The notes under the pieces are model-generated. The model was not told the origin of the DNA, did no database searches, and saw only the letters and a program-made list of their open reading frames with translations. From contig JAFVXC010000030.1 of assembly GCA_017501345.1 (NCBI GenBank), positions 1-64,000 of the forward strand: 64,000 nucleotides of DNA, in the 5' to 3' direction. Below are positions 32,029-40,473 of the stretch, piece by piece (the first letter of the stretch is position 1; every line of letters begins with the position of its first letter). The stretch comes from Clostridia bacterium. Lineage in GTDB: Bacteria > Bacillota_A > Clostridia > Oscillospirales > CAG-272. The position numbers and the translations under genes are program-made.

Positions 32029-32970
32029 ATGGATATCATAACGCTTCGGAGCGGTGACTATACCGTCGCGATCAATCTTACGCTCGGTGCAAACTGCATT
32101 TCGCTCCGCAACGAGCGCTACGGTGCCGTCATTCTGCGTGAGCCCGATTATGAAAGGGGAGTGGACAATCCCTTTCTGTACGGAATGCCGATCCTTTTTC
32201 CCGTGAACCGTGTTTCAGGAGCGAAATTTACGTTTGAGGGACGGGAATACATTTTCCCTGTGAACGAGCCCGACACGGGCTGTCACCTGCACGGAATGCT
32301 TCACGCAGAGGCATTTGAATGTGTCGAGCGCTCCGAGTCGCATCTCGTTGCCCGTTACTCTGCGACCGAGGAGAAACCGTACGGCCTTTTCCCGCACGCC
32401 TTTGACGTAACGCGGACCTACCGCCTTTCGGAAAACGGATTTGACCAGACCGTGACGGTCACGAACAGATCGGAAACCAATATGCCGCTTCTGATGGGCT
32501 TCCATACGACCTTCCGCGCGGCATTTACCGAAACGAGCCGTCCCGAGGATATCCGTGTTTATGCCGATCTTTCGGAGGAATTCGAGCGCAATATGGCGAA
32601 CTATTTGCCGACGGGGAGAAAGCCCGCGTTTGACGAGGTCGGAGAGGCGCTGACTGCGGGGACGTTTTGTCCCTTCGGACGCCCTACAAGCAAGCACTAC
32701 CGTGCGGCGGCGCCCTATCGGATGGTGCTGCACGACTGCGGCAGAGATCTTTCGGTCGTATATGAAAACGACGAGAAGCTTCCGTTCCGCCTGATCTATA
32801 ACGCAAATGCGGACGAATTCATCTGTATGGAGCCGCAGACCAGCCTTGCGAACAGTCCGAACTCGCCGTTCTCGCGCGAGGAGGCGGGATTCGGCTTCCT
32901 TCAGCCGAGCGAAACGAGGGTCTTCCGTTCGCACATCTGCCTTATGAAAGGCGACAGACGAAAAAATTGA
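32029..32970 (+). CDS. Aldose 1-epimerase-like protein
   Basis: A 313-residue galactose mutarotase-superfamily protein. The active-site features visible are NRVSGAKFTFEGREY, GCHLHGMLHAEAFEC with the conserved histidines, and GFHTTFRAAF. Near the end FICMEPQTSLANSPNS carries the catalytic glutamate. Members interconvert alpha and beta anomers of sugars or related sugar phosphates. The ATG at 32029 follows GGAGG. It is a single gene with its own promoter. Confidence 0.85.
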   Translation: MDIITLRSGDYTVAINLTLGANCISLRNERYGAVILREPDYERGVDNPFLYGMPILFPVNRVSGAKFTFEGREYIFPVNEPDTGCHLHGMLHAEAFECVERSESHLVARYSATEEKPYGLFPHAFDVTRTYRLSENGFDQTVTVTNRSETNMPLLMGFHTTFRAAFTETSRPEDIRVYADLSEEFERNMANYLPTGRKPAFDEVGEALTAGTFCPFGRPTSKHYRAAAPYRMVLHDCGRDLSVVYENDEKLPFRLIYNANADEFICMEPQTSLANSPNSPFSREEAGFGFLQPSETRVFRSHICLMKGDRRKN

Positions 32971-32999
32971 TTGCCGAAGAAAATTTTCGCGGCGAACGG

Positions 33000-33028
33000 T
33001 TGAAATTTCAGCGTTGCTGTGTTATAAT
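33000..33028 (+). promoter_or_regulatory. Promoter of ddh
   Basis: TTGAAA (33000-33005) and TATAAT (33023-33028), 17-base spacer, TGTG before the -10. Confidence 0.85.
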
Positions 33029-33038
33029 ATCCGCGTAG

Positions 33039-33067
33039 ACCCGAGGCGGTGTGTGCCGCTGTCGGGT
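33039..33067 (+). promoter_or_regulatory. 5' leader hairpin of ddh
   Basis: ACCCGA-GGCGG pairs with CCGC-TG-TCGGGT around TGTGTG, starting about 10 bases after the -10. It does not include the ribosome-binding site. It may stabilise or regulate the mRNA. Confidence 0.45.
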
Positions 33068-33095
33068 GATTCCCAAAGAACCGAGGTAGAAACAG

Positions 33096-34085
33096 ATGAG
33101 CCCCATTCGTATTGGTATTTTCGGCTACGGCAATCTTGGCAGAGGCGTTGAAAGCGCGATCCGCCAGAACAGAGACACCGAGCTTGTTGCGGTCTTTACG
33201 CGCCGCGATCCGAAGAGCGTTACGCTTCGCACTGAGGGTGTTCCCGTTGTGCACGCAGATCGTGTCACAGAATATGTGGAGAAGATCGACGTAATGATCC
33301 TCTGCGGCGGCAGCGCGACCGATCTGCCCGAGCAGACGCCTGCGCTCGCACGGCACTTTAATGTAGTCGACAGCTTTGATAACCATGCGAGGATCCCCGA
33401 GCATTTTGCGGCAGTCGACGCGTCGGCGAGGGAATCGGGCAAGGTTGCGGTAATCTCGGTCGGATGGGACCCCGGTATGTTCTCTCTGAACCGTCTTTAT
33501 GCGGGCGCGATCCTCTGTGACGGAGAGGATTATACCTTTTGGGGGAAGGGCGTCAGCCAGGGGCATTCGGATGCCATTCGCCGTATTGACGGTGTGAAGG
33601 ATGCAAAGCAGTATACGATCCCCGTTGAAGCGGCGCTTGATGCCGTTCGGAGCGGGGTGAATCCTACGCTTTCCGCGCGTCAGAAGCACACGCGCGAATG
33701 CTTCGTCGTTGCCGAGGAGGGTGCGGATCTTGCGCGCATTGAGCGCGAGATCAAGACGATGCCGAATTATTTTGAGCCCTATGACACGACGGTGCATTTC
33801 ATTTCCGAGGAGGAGTTGAAGCGCGATCACAGCGGCATTCCGCACGGCGGATTTGTGATCCGCACGGGTAAGACGGGCTTTAACGGAGAGCACAGGCACG
33901 TCATCGAATATAGCCTGAAGCTCGACTCGAACCCCGAGTTCACCTCGTCGGTGCTTCTTGCGTATGCGCGTGCTGCTGCCCGTATGAACAGAGAGGGAAT
34001 GTGCGGCTGTAAGACCGTTCTCGACGTTCCGCCGAGCTATATCAGCGCGAAGGATCCCGCTGATCTTCGTGCTTCGTTGCTGTAA
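33096..34085 (+). CDS. ddh: meso-Diaminopimelate dehydrogenase
   Basis: A 329-residue NADPH-dependent enzyme making meso-diaminopimelate from tetrahydrodipicolinate in one step, for peptidoglycan and lysine. IRIGIFGYGNLGRGVESAI is the dinucleotide-binding loop. NVVDSFDNHARIPEHF and ISVGWDPGMFSLNRL, with TFWGKGVSQGHSDAIRRI, are diagnostic of Ddh. The length matches the family. The SD is ACCGAGGT. Confidence 0.95.
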   Translation: MSPIRIGIFGYGNLGRGVESAIRQNRDTELVAVFTRRDPKSVTLRTEGVPVVHADRVTEYVEKIDVMILCGGSATDLPEQTPALARHFNVVDSFDNHARIPEHFAAVDASARESGKVAVISVGWDPGMFSLNRLYAGAILCDGEDYTFWGKGVSQGHSDAIRRIDGVKDAKQYTIPVEAALDAVRSGVNPTLSARQKHTRECFVVAEEGADLARIEREIKTMPNYFEPYDTTVHFISEEELKRDHSGIPHGGFVIRTGKTGFNGEHRHVIEYSLKLDSNPEFTSSVLLAYARAAARMNREGMCGCKTVLDVPPSYISAKDPADLRASLL

Positions 34086-34141
34086 AGCAGATCCTTTTCA
34101 AAAAATGCGGAGAAAAAATTGAAATTTTTTTAAAAAACCTC

Positions 34142-34170
34142 TTGCAATTCAGAAAAAACTGTGTTATAAT
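34142..34170 (+). promoter_or_regulatory. Promoter of rpmE
   Basis: TTGCAA and TATAAT with a 17-base spacer and TGTG before the -10. It lies 92 bases before the L31 start. Confidence 0.8.
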
Positions 34171-34261
34171 ATCGTTTGTGTGAAAATATCCGTAGAAGGT
34201 GCTCGTTTTGTGTACAACGCCACGAAACACCGATGTAACCGAGAAAGGAATGGTCATAAAT

Positions 34262-34471
34262 ATGAAGGAAGGACTCCATCCGCAGTACGAGGAAACCGTA
34301 ATTCGCTGCGCTTGCGGCGAAACTGTCGTCACCAAGTCGACGAAGTGCGGCGAAATCAGAGTTGAAATCTGCTCCAAGTGTCACCCCTTCTACACCGGCA
34401 AGCAGAAGTTTGTCGATGCAGGCGGACGTGTTGACAAGTTCAAGAAGAGACTGGCTAATTTCCAGAAGTAA
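34262..34471 (+). CDS. rpmE: Ribosomal protein L31, zinc-binding form
   Basis: A 69-residue large-subunit protein. [20 protein letters not shown] carries the first zinc cysteines (CAC) and [14 protein letters not shown] the second pair (CxxC). This is the C+ form that stores zinc and binds the bridge between ribosomal subunits. The start at 34262 is preferred to 34250 because it gives the family N-terminus MKEG, although the GAAAGGA SD is further away. Confidence 0.93.
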   Translation: MKEGLHPQYEETVIRCACGETVVTKSTKCGEIRVEICSKCHPFYTGKQKFVDAGGRVDKFKKRLANFQK

Positions 34472-34614
34472 TCTTTTTGACAGATCGGGCATCAGCTCTC
34501 ATAAAGGCGAGCGGTTTTTCTTGTATCGTTGCGTATGCACGGCGAGAAGGACCGCTTGTCTTTTTGGTTTTTGGGGAATCATATGATTATAAGCAGAAAG
34601 GGAGGTCACGGTAT

Positions 34615-35952
34615 ATGGAAAACAGAATCTTTACAGCGCACAGAGATATAGACGAGGAGGGACTCGTTCGCGCGGCGACGGTTGGGATCAGCGGCTACGA
34701 CGCGGACGAGGTCGAGACCGAAAAGAGCCTCGACGAGCTTGCGCGACTGCTTGATACCGCAGGCGCGGAGGTGATCTTCCGACTTGTGCAGAACAAGGCG
34801 ACGCCCGACCCGAGGTTTTTGCTCGGAAGCGGTAAGGTCGCAGAGCTCGCTGCTATGTGCCATATGAACGAGATCTCGCTCGTTGTGTTCGATACCGATC
34901 TTTCTCCCTCACAGATCCGTAATCTTGAGGATGCCTTGTCGAGCGAGCAGATGCCTGTGCGCGTTATCGACCGCTCGATGCTGATCCTTGATATCTTTGC
35001 GCTCCATGCCGTTACGGGCGAGGGAAAGCTCCAGGTCGAGCTTGCACAGCTCAAATATACCGCGCCGCGTCTTTCGGGACACGGAAGCGAAATGTCGAGA
35101 CTCGGTGGCGGTATCGGCACGAGAGGGCCCGGTGAAACGAAGCTCGAATCCGATCGCCGTCATATGCAGAGGCGCATCTATGCCCTCGAGGAGGAACTCC
35201 GCGCGATGGAAAAGAACCGCAAAACGATGCGCGCGGCGCGCGATCGGAGCGGGTGTCTGAAGGTTGCGATCGTCGGCTATACCAATGCGGGGAAGTCCAC
35301 GCTTCTGAATTATCTCACCGATGCGGGCATTCTCGCGCAGGATAAGCTTTTTGCGACGCTTGACCCGACCACGAGAAAGTATAAGCTCCCCTGCGGAGAG
35401 GAGATCCTGCTCACCGATACCGTCGGCTTTATCCGTAAGCTTCCGCACCATCTTGTCAATGCGTTCAGATCGACGCTCGACGAGGCAGTTTATGCCGACG
35501 TGCTTCTGATCCTCGTAGACGCCTCCGACCCCGAGGCAGCGGCACAGCTTACTGTGACCGAGGAGCTTCTCCGCGATCTCGGCGCCTCGGATAAGCCGAC
35601 GATCTATGCGTTCAACAAATGTGACCGCGGTGTTGTCGTGCATCGCTCGGTGAAGAGCGGCGACGAAAGCCGAACGGTATATCTCTCCGCGAAAACGGGA
35701 CAGGGCGTCGAGCAGCTGGTCGATGCGATCGAGGCGATCGTTCTTTCGGGCAAGCGCCGCGTGACCTACAAGATCCCGAACAGCGACGCGGGGGCACTCA
35801 GCAGACTCTATGCGATCGCCTCGGTGGAGACGGTCGATTACGGCGCGGATGCGATCACGGTCGTCGCGATGGCAGACGCAAAGGCGCGCGGACAGATGAA
35901 GCGGTATGCTGTGGACGACCTGCCCGAGGAAAAGGAGGCGTGGGAGGAATGA
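34615..35952 (+). CDS. hflX: GTPase HflX
   Basis: A 445-residue ribosome-splitting GTPase. The HflX N-domain contains VRLVQNKATPDPRFLLGSGK-like sequence at 75-95 and SPSQIRNLEDAL. A coiled linker (ALEEELRAMEKNRKTM) leads to the G domain: GYTNAGKSTLLN (G1), DPTTRKY (G2), TDTVGFI (G3) and FNKCD (G4). The last four codons overlap the next gene (ATGA). Start chosen at 34615 with SD GGGAGG. Confidence 0.92.
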   Translation: MENRIFTAHRDIDEEGLVRAATVGISGYDADEVETEKSLDELARLLDTAGAEVIFRLVQNKATPDPRFLLGSGKVAELAAMCHMNEISLVVFDTDLSPSQIRNLEDALSSEQMPVRVIDRSMLILDIFALHAVTGEGKLQVELAQLKYTAPRLSGHGSEMSRLGGGIGTRGPGETKLESDRRHMQRRIYALEEELRAMEKNRKTMRAARDRSGCLKVAIVGYTNAGKSTLLNYLTDAGILAQDKLFATLDPTTRKYKLPCGEEILLTDTVGFIRKLPHHLVNAFRSTLDEAVYADVLLILVDASDPEAAAQLTVTEELLRDLGASDKPTIYAFNKCDRGVVVHRSVKSGDESRTVYLSAKTGQGVEQLVDAIEAIVLSGKRRVTYKIPNSDAGALSRLYAIASVETVDYGADAITVVAMADAKARGQMKRYAVDDLPEEKEAWEE

Positions 35953-36581
35953 GCGAGGAAAGCAAGCGTTATACGACGGTAAAGCACGATGGAGAAGCCG
36001 AATTTGAGGAAAAGCGCTCGACCTTTATCGGGTACGCAAGGCGTGTGACGACTGCGGAGGATGCGACGGATTTCATCAAGTCGATCAAGAAGAAGCATCC
36101 CGACGCGCGGCACAACTGCTCGGCGTATCTGCTTGCCGGCGGGATGACTGCGCGGTACTCGGATGACGGCGAGCCGCAGGGAACTGCAGGAATGCCGATC
36201 CTCGAGACGATCCGCAAATCGGGTGCGGAGGATGTTTGCGTTGTTGTGACGCGGTATTTCGGCGGCATTCTGCTCGGTGCGGGTGGGCTGACCCGCGCGT
36301 ATGCGCACGCGGCGTCGATCGCGCTCGACAGCGCCGAGATCGTGACGTACGAGGAGTACATCGAAATGCGGCTCGTTTGCTCGTACGGCGAATACCAACG
36401 GTATGCGGCACAGCTTGCGAACACGGGTGCGATCATCGATGACACGGTGTTTGCGGACAACGTAACGCTGCTCTTTGCGTTGAAGCCCGACGAAGCGACA
36501 CGCTTTTCGGAGAAGGTCATCGAGCAGAGCGGCGGACAAAACCGCCCCGAGGAGATCGGACGGCGGTTTGATGCGAAATGA
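35949..36581 (+). CDS. yigZ: YigZ/IMPACT family protein
   Basis: A 210-residue protein of the YigZ/IMPACT family. EAEFEEKRSTFIGYARRV opens it, ATDFIKSIKKKHPDARHNCS and SDDGEPQGTAGMPILETI are diagnostic. YigZ-type proteins bind nucleotides or RNA, and their role in translation is debated. Coupled to hflX by an ATGA overlap. Confidence 0.9.
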   Translation: MSEESKRYTTVKHDGEAEFEEKRSTFIGYARRVTTAEDATDFIKSIKKKHPDARHNCSAYLLAGGMTARYSDDGEPQGTAGMPILETIRKSGAEDVCVVVTRYFGGILLGAGGLTRAYAHAASIALDSAEIVTYEEYIEMRLVCSYGEYQRYAAQLANTGAIIDDTVFADNVTLLFALKPDEATRFSEKVIEQSGGQNRPEEIGRRFDAK

Positions 36582-36588
36582 ACATAAA

Positions 36589-36619
36589 GGGACTGAGTGG
36601 ACTGCTCAGTTCCTTTTTT
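36589..36619 (+). terminator. Terminator of hflX-yigZ
   Basis: GGGACTGAG pairs with CTCAGTTCC, followed by TTTTTT. Confidence 0.85.
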
Positions 36620-36660
36620 GTAGCGAAAGCTACAGTAGCGAAAGCTACAGTAGCGAAAGG
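36620..36660 (+). repeat. Tandem GNRA-type mini-hairpins
   Basis: GTAGCGAAAGCTAC occurs twice at a 15-base step (36620, 36635), then a partial third copy (36650). Each copy can fold as GTAGC-GAAA-GCTAC. Function unknown. Confidence 0.7.
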
Positions 36661-36817
36661 CTCCCTCGGGGAGGGAGGCATTGAGTTTGACACATTTTGT
36701 GCAAAAAAATGCGCTATGCGGGTAAAAAAAACTGTTCTGATAACACTTTGTTTGTAGACATTTCAGTGATCCTCGTGTACAATATTATTCGCATATGAAG
36801 GTTGGAGGTAATTATAT

Positions 36818-37093
36818 ATGAACCCAAAAACACAAAACGAGAAGAGAATATTTTGTCTTAACGTCAAAAAGCTTCGGATGGCTTATGGCCTTTCGAAAAA
36901 AGAGATGGCAAAAATTCTTCATATCGGCGTAGCTTCACTCACAAAAATGGAAAATGGCATTCTCCCGCCCCGAGCAAGTTATTTGATTGTTATTTACATC
37001 TGTGAAAGCTTTCACGTTGCTCCGAGTCAAATATTCTCGGAGGAATTTGAACCGAAGCCTTTAGAGAACAAATCTATAAAATTGCCCGATTGA
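36818..37093 (+). CDS. XRE-family HTH protein
   Basis: A 91-residue Cro/CI-type protein. LNVKKLRMAYGLSKKEMAKI and LHIGVASLTKMENGILPP form the helix-turn-helix. CESFHVAPSQIFSEEF closes the domain. SD GGAGG lies 8 bases before the ATG. Targets are unknown. It is a single gene with AT-rich sequence, between two host operons. Confidence 0.8.
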   Translation: MNPKTQNEKRIFCLNVKKLRMAYGLSKKEMAKILHIGVASLTKMENGILPPRASYLIVIYICESFHVAPSQIFSEEFEPKPLENKSIKLPD

Positions 37094-37146
37094 CAGCGTG
37101 CGCGTTTCGCGGTATAATAAAAGCATCAGACGGAAGGAGTAACGAG

Positions 37147-38649
37147 ATGATAGAAGTGCTGTCGGTGAAAAATATGCGGGAGAGCGATGCCCATACGATC
37201 GCGGGCGGTGTTCCCGGTCGGGAGCTGATGTACCGCGCGGGTGTCGGCATCCTTGAAAGCGTTTCGTGGAAAGAGCCCGTTGCGATCGTTTGCGGAAGCG
37301 GAAACAACGGTGGAGACGGGTACGTTCTTGCAACCCTTCTTCACGAGCGAGGGGTATCTTGCGCCCTCTTTTCGCTGTCCGACCGTTTTTCGGAGGATGG
37401 TCGCTACTACTCGGATCTTTGTACGGAGAGGGGCATCCCTCGCGTGACGTGCGGAGCGGATACCGATTTCTCGGGCTACCGTACGGTCGTTGACTGTATT
37501 TTCGGTACGGGCTTTCGCGGAGACGCAGAGGGACTCGCACGTTCTGTGATCGAGGCGATCAACAAGGCGGGCGAAATGGGCGCGTACGTTGTCTCGGTCG
37601 ATATCAACAGCGGTATGAATGGAGATAACGGCAGATGCGCGGTCGCGGTGCGGTCAGACCTGACCGTTTCGATCGGAGGTTGTAAATCGGGGCATTTTCT
37701 CGGTTCCGCGAAGGATTATATCAAGAGGCTTGTGAACTGTGATATCGGCATTCTCCCGATCGAAAAGCCGTACGGACTTTATGAGGCATCCGACGTAAAG
37801 GCGGCGCTCGGTGTGCGAAAAAACGATTCCAATAAATCTACCTACGGATATGTCGCGCTCGTCGGCGGCTCGGAATATTACAGCGGAGCGATCCGCCTCT
37901 CCTCCCTTGCCGAATCGGCAATGCGATCGGGTGCGGGGGTGACGACGGTTGCCGCACCGAAAAGCCTTTCGCACGTGATCCTGCCCGCGATCCTTGAAAG
38001 CACCTTTTTTCCGCTTTCGGAGGAGAACGGATTTTTCAAATTTGACTCGGACGAATTCGACCGTCTCACGCGGCGCGTGAAGGTAGTTGCATTTGGAATG
38101 GGAATCGGTCTTTCCGACGAAGCCGAGCGGGCGGTATCGTATCTGCTGACGCAATATACGGGAAGGCTCGTTCTCGATGCGGACGGTCTGAATGCCCTTG
38201 CAAAATTGCCGCGACAGCTTCTGTGTGAAAGCGCCGCGACCGTCGTTCTTACACCGCATCCGCTCGAATTTGCCCGTCTTGCCGGGCTGACGGTTGATGA
38301 GGTGCTGAACGATCCGATCGGGCGCGCAAGGGGTTACGCCCGCGAAACGGGAGCGATCGTCCTCCTGAAGGGAAGCACGACGGTCGTGACCGATGGGGAA
38401 GAGGTGATCCTCGTCGACCGCGGATGCGCGGGAATGGCAACGGCGGGAAGCGGAGACGTGCTTTCGGGGATCCTTGCGGCGCTTCTCGGATACGTATCGG
38501 ATCCGCTTTCTGCTGTGGCGTCTGCGGCGTATCTGAACGGGCGTGCGGGAGAGCTTGCCGAAGCAGAAAACGGCACGATCCCGATGACGGCGGGAGATAC
38601 CGCACGAAAGGTGAAAAACGCCGTAACGGAAGTGGTGCGGGAGGCGTGA
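37147..38649 (+). CDS. nnr: Bifunctional NAD(P)H-hydrate repair enzyme
   Basis: A 500-residue fusion. The N-terminal NnrE-like epimerase has GRELMYRAGVGI, VCGSGNNGGDGYVLATLL and DCIFGTGFRG. The C-terminal NnrD-like dehydratase has ALVGGSEYYSGAIRLSS, VLDADGLNAL, VLTPHPLEFARL and GCAGMATAGSGDVLSGI. Together they repair hydrated NAD(P)H using ADP or ATP. SD AAGGAG precedes the ATG at 37147. Length is normal. Confidence 0.92.
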   Translation: MIEVLSVKNMRESDAHTIAGGVPGRELMYRAGVGILESVSWKEPVAIVCGSGNNGGDGYVLATLLHERGVSCALFSLSDRFSEDGRYYSDLCTERGIPRVTCGADTDFSGYRTVVDCIFGTGFRGDAEGLARSVIEAINKAGEMGAYVVSVDINSGMNGDNGRCAVAVRSDLTVSIGGCKSGHFLGSAKDYIKRLVNCDIGILPIEKPYGLYEASDVKAALGVRKNDSNKSTYGYVALVGGSEYYSGAIRLSSLAESAMRSGAGVTTVAAPKSLSHVILPAILESTFFPLSEENGFFKFDSDEFDRLTRRVKVVAFGMGIGLSDEAERAVSYLLTQYTGRLVLDADGLNALAKLPRQLLCESAATVVLTPHPLEFARLAGLTVDEVLNDPIGRARGYARETGAIVLLKGSTTVVTDGEEVILVDRGCAGMATAGSGDVLSGILAALLGYVSDPLSAVASAAYLNGRAGELAEAENGTIPMTAGDTARKVKNAVTEVVREA

Positions 38650-38713
38650 TGCTCTTTGTCCGAAGGGTAAACGATAAGTCGACCTTCAAAACGAAAAAAG
38701 AAAACTGCGTTTC

Positions 38714-38742
38714 TTGACAATCCGACAAAACTCTGCTATACT
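38714..38742 (+). promoter_or_regulatory. Promoter of HTH-DUF4185 gene
   Basis: TTGACA and TATACT with a 17-base spacer. The -10 context CTGCTATACTGAA also occurs before the paralogue (40354-40382). Confidence 0.8.
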
Positions 38743-38778
38743 GAAATTGCAAAGTTCACTTGCAAAGGAGAATGTCCT

Positions 38779-40233
38779 ATGGATGCAAACCGATTCGGTT
38801 CGTTTATCGCCGAGCTTCGGAAAGAGCATAATATGACACAGGCACAGCTCGCGAGGCTTCTTCGGGTGACCGATAAGGCGGTCAGCCGCTGGGAAAGAGG
38901 GCTCGGCTTTCCTGACGTCGGCACGCTTTTGCCGCTTTCAAAGGCACTCGGTGTCAGTATTTCCGAGCTGATGAACGCGCAGAAAAACCAAGCAGCCTCT
39001 TCAGAGAGCAGGGAAGGCGGGGAGGAGCAGAGCGGCTGTCGCGTGCAGTCTGTCCGCGTGGTGGAGGACCTCATCGGATACGGTCGCACCGAGCGATGGG
39101 GCGTATGGGGGACCGATCTCGGAATTCCCGTTTACAGCCCGATGCGAAAAAGGATGTATTTCCTGTTTGGAGATGCGTATAATTTCGGAAAGAGCGGCTC
39201 GCAATTCGAGGGGGAAAAGGTATCGGACCAAATAGATGCAAGAACGAGACGCAGAGGAACGATCGCGGGCTACATCACCGATTTCAATCTTTCAAACGGC
39301 ATTAAATGGGCAGGCTTTCTTGATCAGGAGGACGGCTCTGTACGCTTATTGATCCCAACGAATCGCCGCAACACTCAGGAAAAATACGAAAGATCCAAGG
39401 TTTCGCAGGGGGGCATTGAGATTGACGGTGCGTTATATATCTTCTACGAGTCGGTAAGAGACTGGGATCCTATGAGTACGGGCTTCCAGCGAAGCTGGAG
39501 AGTTAACTATGCAGGCGTTGTCAAATCCACCGACGGCGGGGAGACCTTTGAACGCGTTCACGACCTTTCTTGGGTTGAGACCGATCGGGGAGAGTATGCT
39601 GCAACGATCAAGGAGCTTGCCGGGCAGGACGTGGATCTCAGACCGAGCGGCTATCGCCTTGATCTCACGGCGCACGTTGCCCCGGGCTTTGCGCAGATCT
39701 GTGCGGTCGACGGTAAGGATGGCTATGTCTATATCTACGGTCGCCGTGGCGGACGCCATACCGGCATCAAGGTCGGGCGCGTGAAGCGACACAAGATCGA
39801 GTCCTTTTCCGAGTATGAGTATCTGACCGGATATGAAGCGGGAGAGCCCGTATGGGTCAAGGGACAGGAGGGGCTTCGCATCGTTCACGAGCGCGAGCCC
39901 GAATGCGATATCATAAAGAGTCCCTGCTCAAATACATCGGTGCACTACAACGCATATCTTCAAAGATGGATGATCGTCTTTTACCGCGTCGGCGTCGGTA
40001 TTATGTATGCGCTGGCAGAAACACCCTACGGGGGTTATTCCGAGCCTCGTGTTATGCTGTCGATCAACGACCCGAGGATCGTTGTACCGAATTCCGAGGG
40101 TGGCAACGTGCTTTACGGTGGCTTTACGCACGAGCTTCTCAACTTAGAGGGCGGCAGGCGGACGATGGTCGTCATTTCCCAATGGAATCCGGAATATTAT
40201 AATTCCGTATTGATCGAGGTCACCTTCGAGTGA
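38779..40233 (+). CDS. XRE HTH fused to DUF4185 domain
   Basis: A 484-residue protein. Residues 1-70 form an XRE helix-turn-helix (FGSFIAELRKEHNMTQAQLA, TDKAVSRWERGLGFPDVGTL). After a 20-residue linker, the rest is a DUF4185 domain: GVWGTDLGIPVYSP, MYFLFGDAYNFG, GALYIFYESVRDWDP and CSNTSVHYNAYLQRW. DUF4185 is a beta-propeller-like family usually linked to extracellular glycan enzymes. It has no signal peptide here. A DNA-binding, ligand-sensing propeller is an attractive reading, but untested. Confidence 0.75.
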   Translation: MDANRFGSFIAELRKEHNMTQAQLARLLRVTDKAVSRWERGLGFPDVGTLLPLSKALGVSISELMNAQKNQAASSESREGGEEQSGCRVQSVRVVEDLIGYGRTERWGVWGTDLGIPVYSPMRKRMYFLFGDAYNFGKSGSQFEGEKVSDQIDARTRRRGTIAGYITDFNLSNGIKWAGFLDQEDGSVRLLIPTNRRNTQEKYERSKVSQGGIEIDGALYIFYESVRDWDPMSTGFQRSWRVNYAGVVKSTDGGETFERVHDLSWVETDRGEYAATIKELAGQDVDLRPSGYRLDLTAHVAPGFAQICAVDGKDGYVYIYGRRGGRHTGIKVGRVKRHKIESFSEYEYLTGYEAGEPVWVKGQEGLRIVHEREPECDIIKSPCSNTSVHYNAYLQRWMIVFYRVGVGIMYALAETPYGGYSEPRVMLSINDPRIVVPNSEGGNVLYGGFTHELLNLEGGRRTMVVISQWNPEYYNSVLIEVTFE

Positions 40234-40253
40234 ATGAAGAAATCTGTAAAAAG

Positions 40254-40284
40254 GGATCGGCTCTATGTGAGTCGATCCTTTTTT
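40254..40284 (+). terminator. Terminator of HTH-DUF4185 gene
   Basis: GGATCGGCTC pairs with GAGTCGATCC (one G-T), then TTTTTTGC. Confidence 0.85.
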
Positions 40285-40353
40285 GCTTTTGTGAGAGCGT
40301 CCCGCTATGAGACGAGAAACGGCGAGGTAAAGGAATAGTAGATATCGAGCCGC

Positions 40354-40382
40354 TTGACGACCCCCGAAAGTTCTGCTATACT
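40354..40382 (+). promoter_or_regulatory. Promoter of second DUF4185 gene
   Basis: TTGACG and TATACT with a 17-base spacer, and the same CTGCTATACTGAA context as the promoter at 38714. Confidence 0.75.
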
Positions 40383-40473
40383 GAAGACACGAAAGCATCT
40401 CGGGTACGGCATTTCTCTGCGCGGGTATGCTGAAAACCGCATATTCTTAAATTTGAAGGGAGAAAATCAAATT

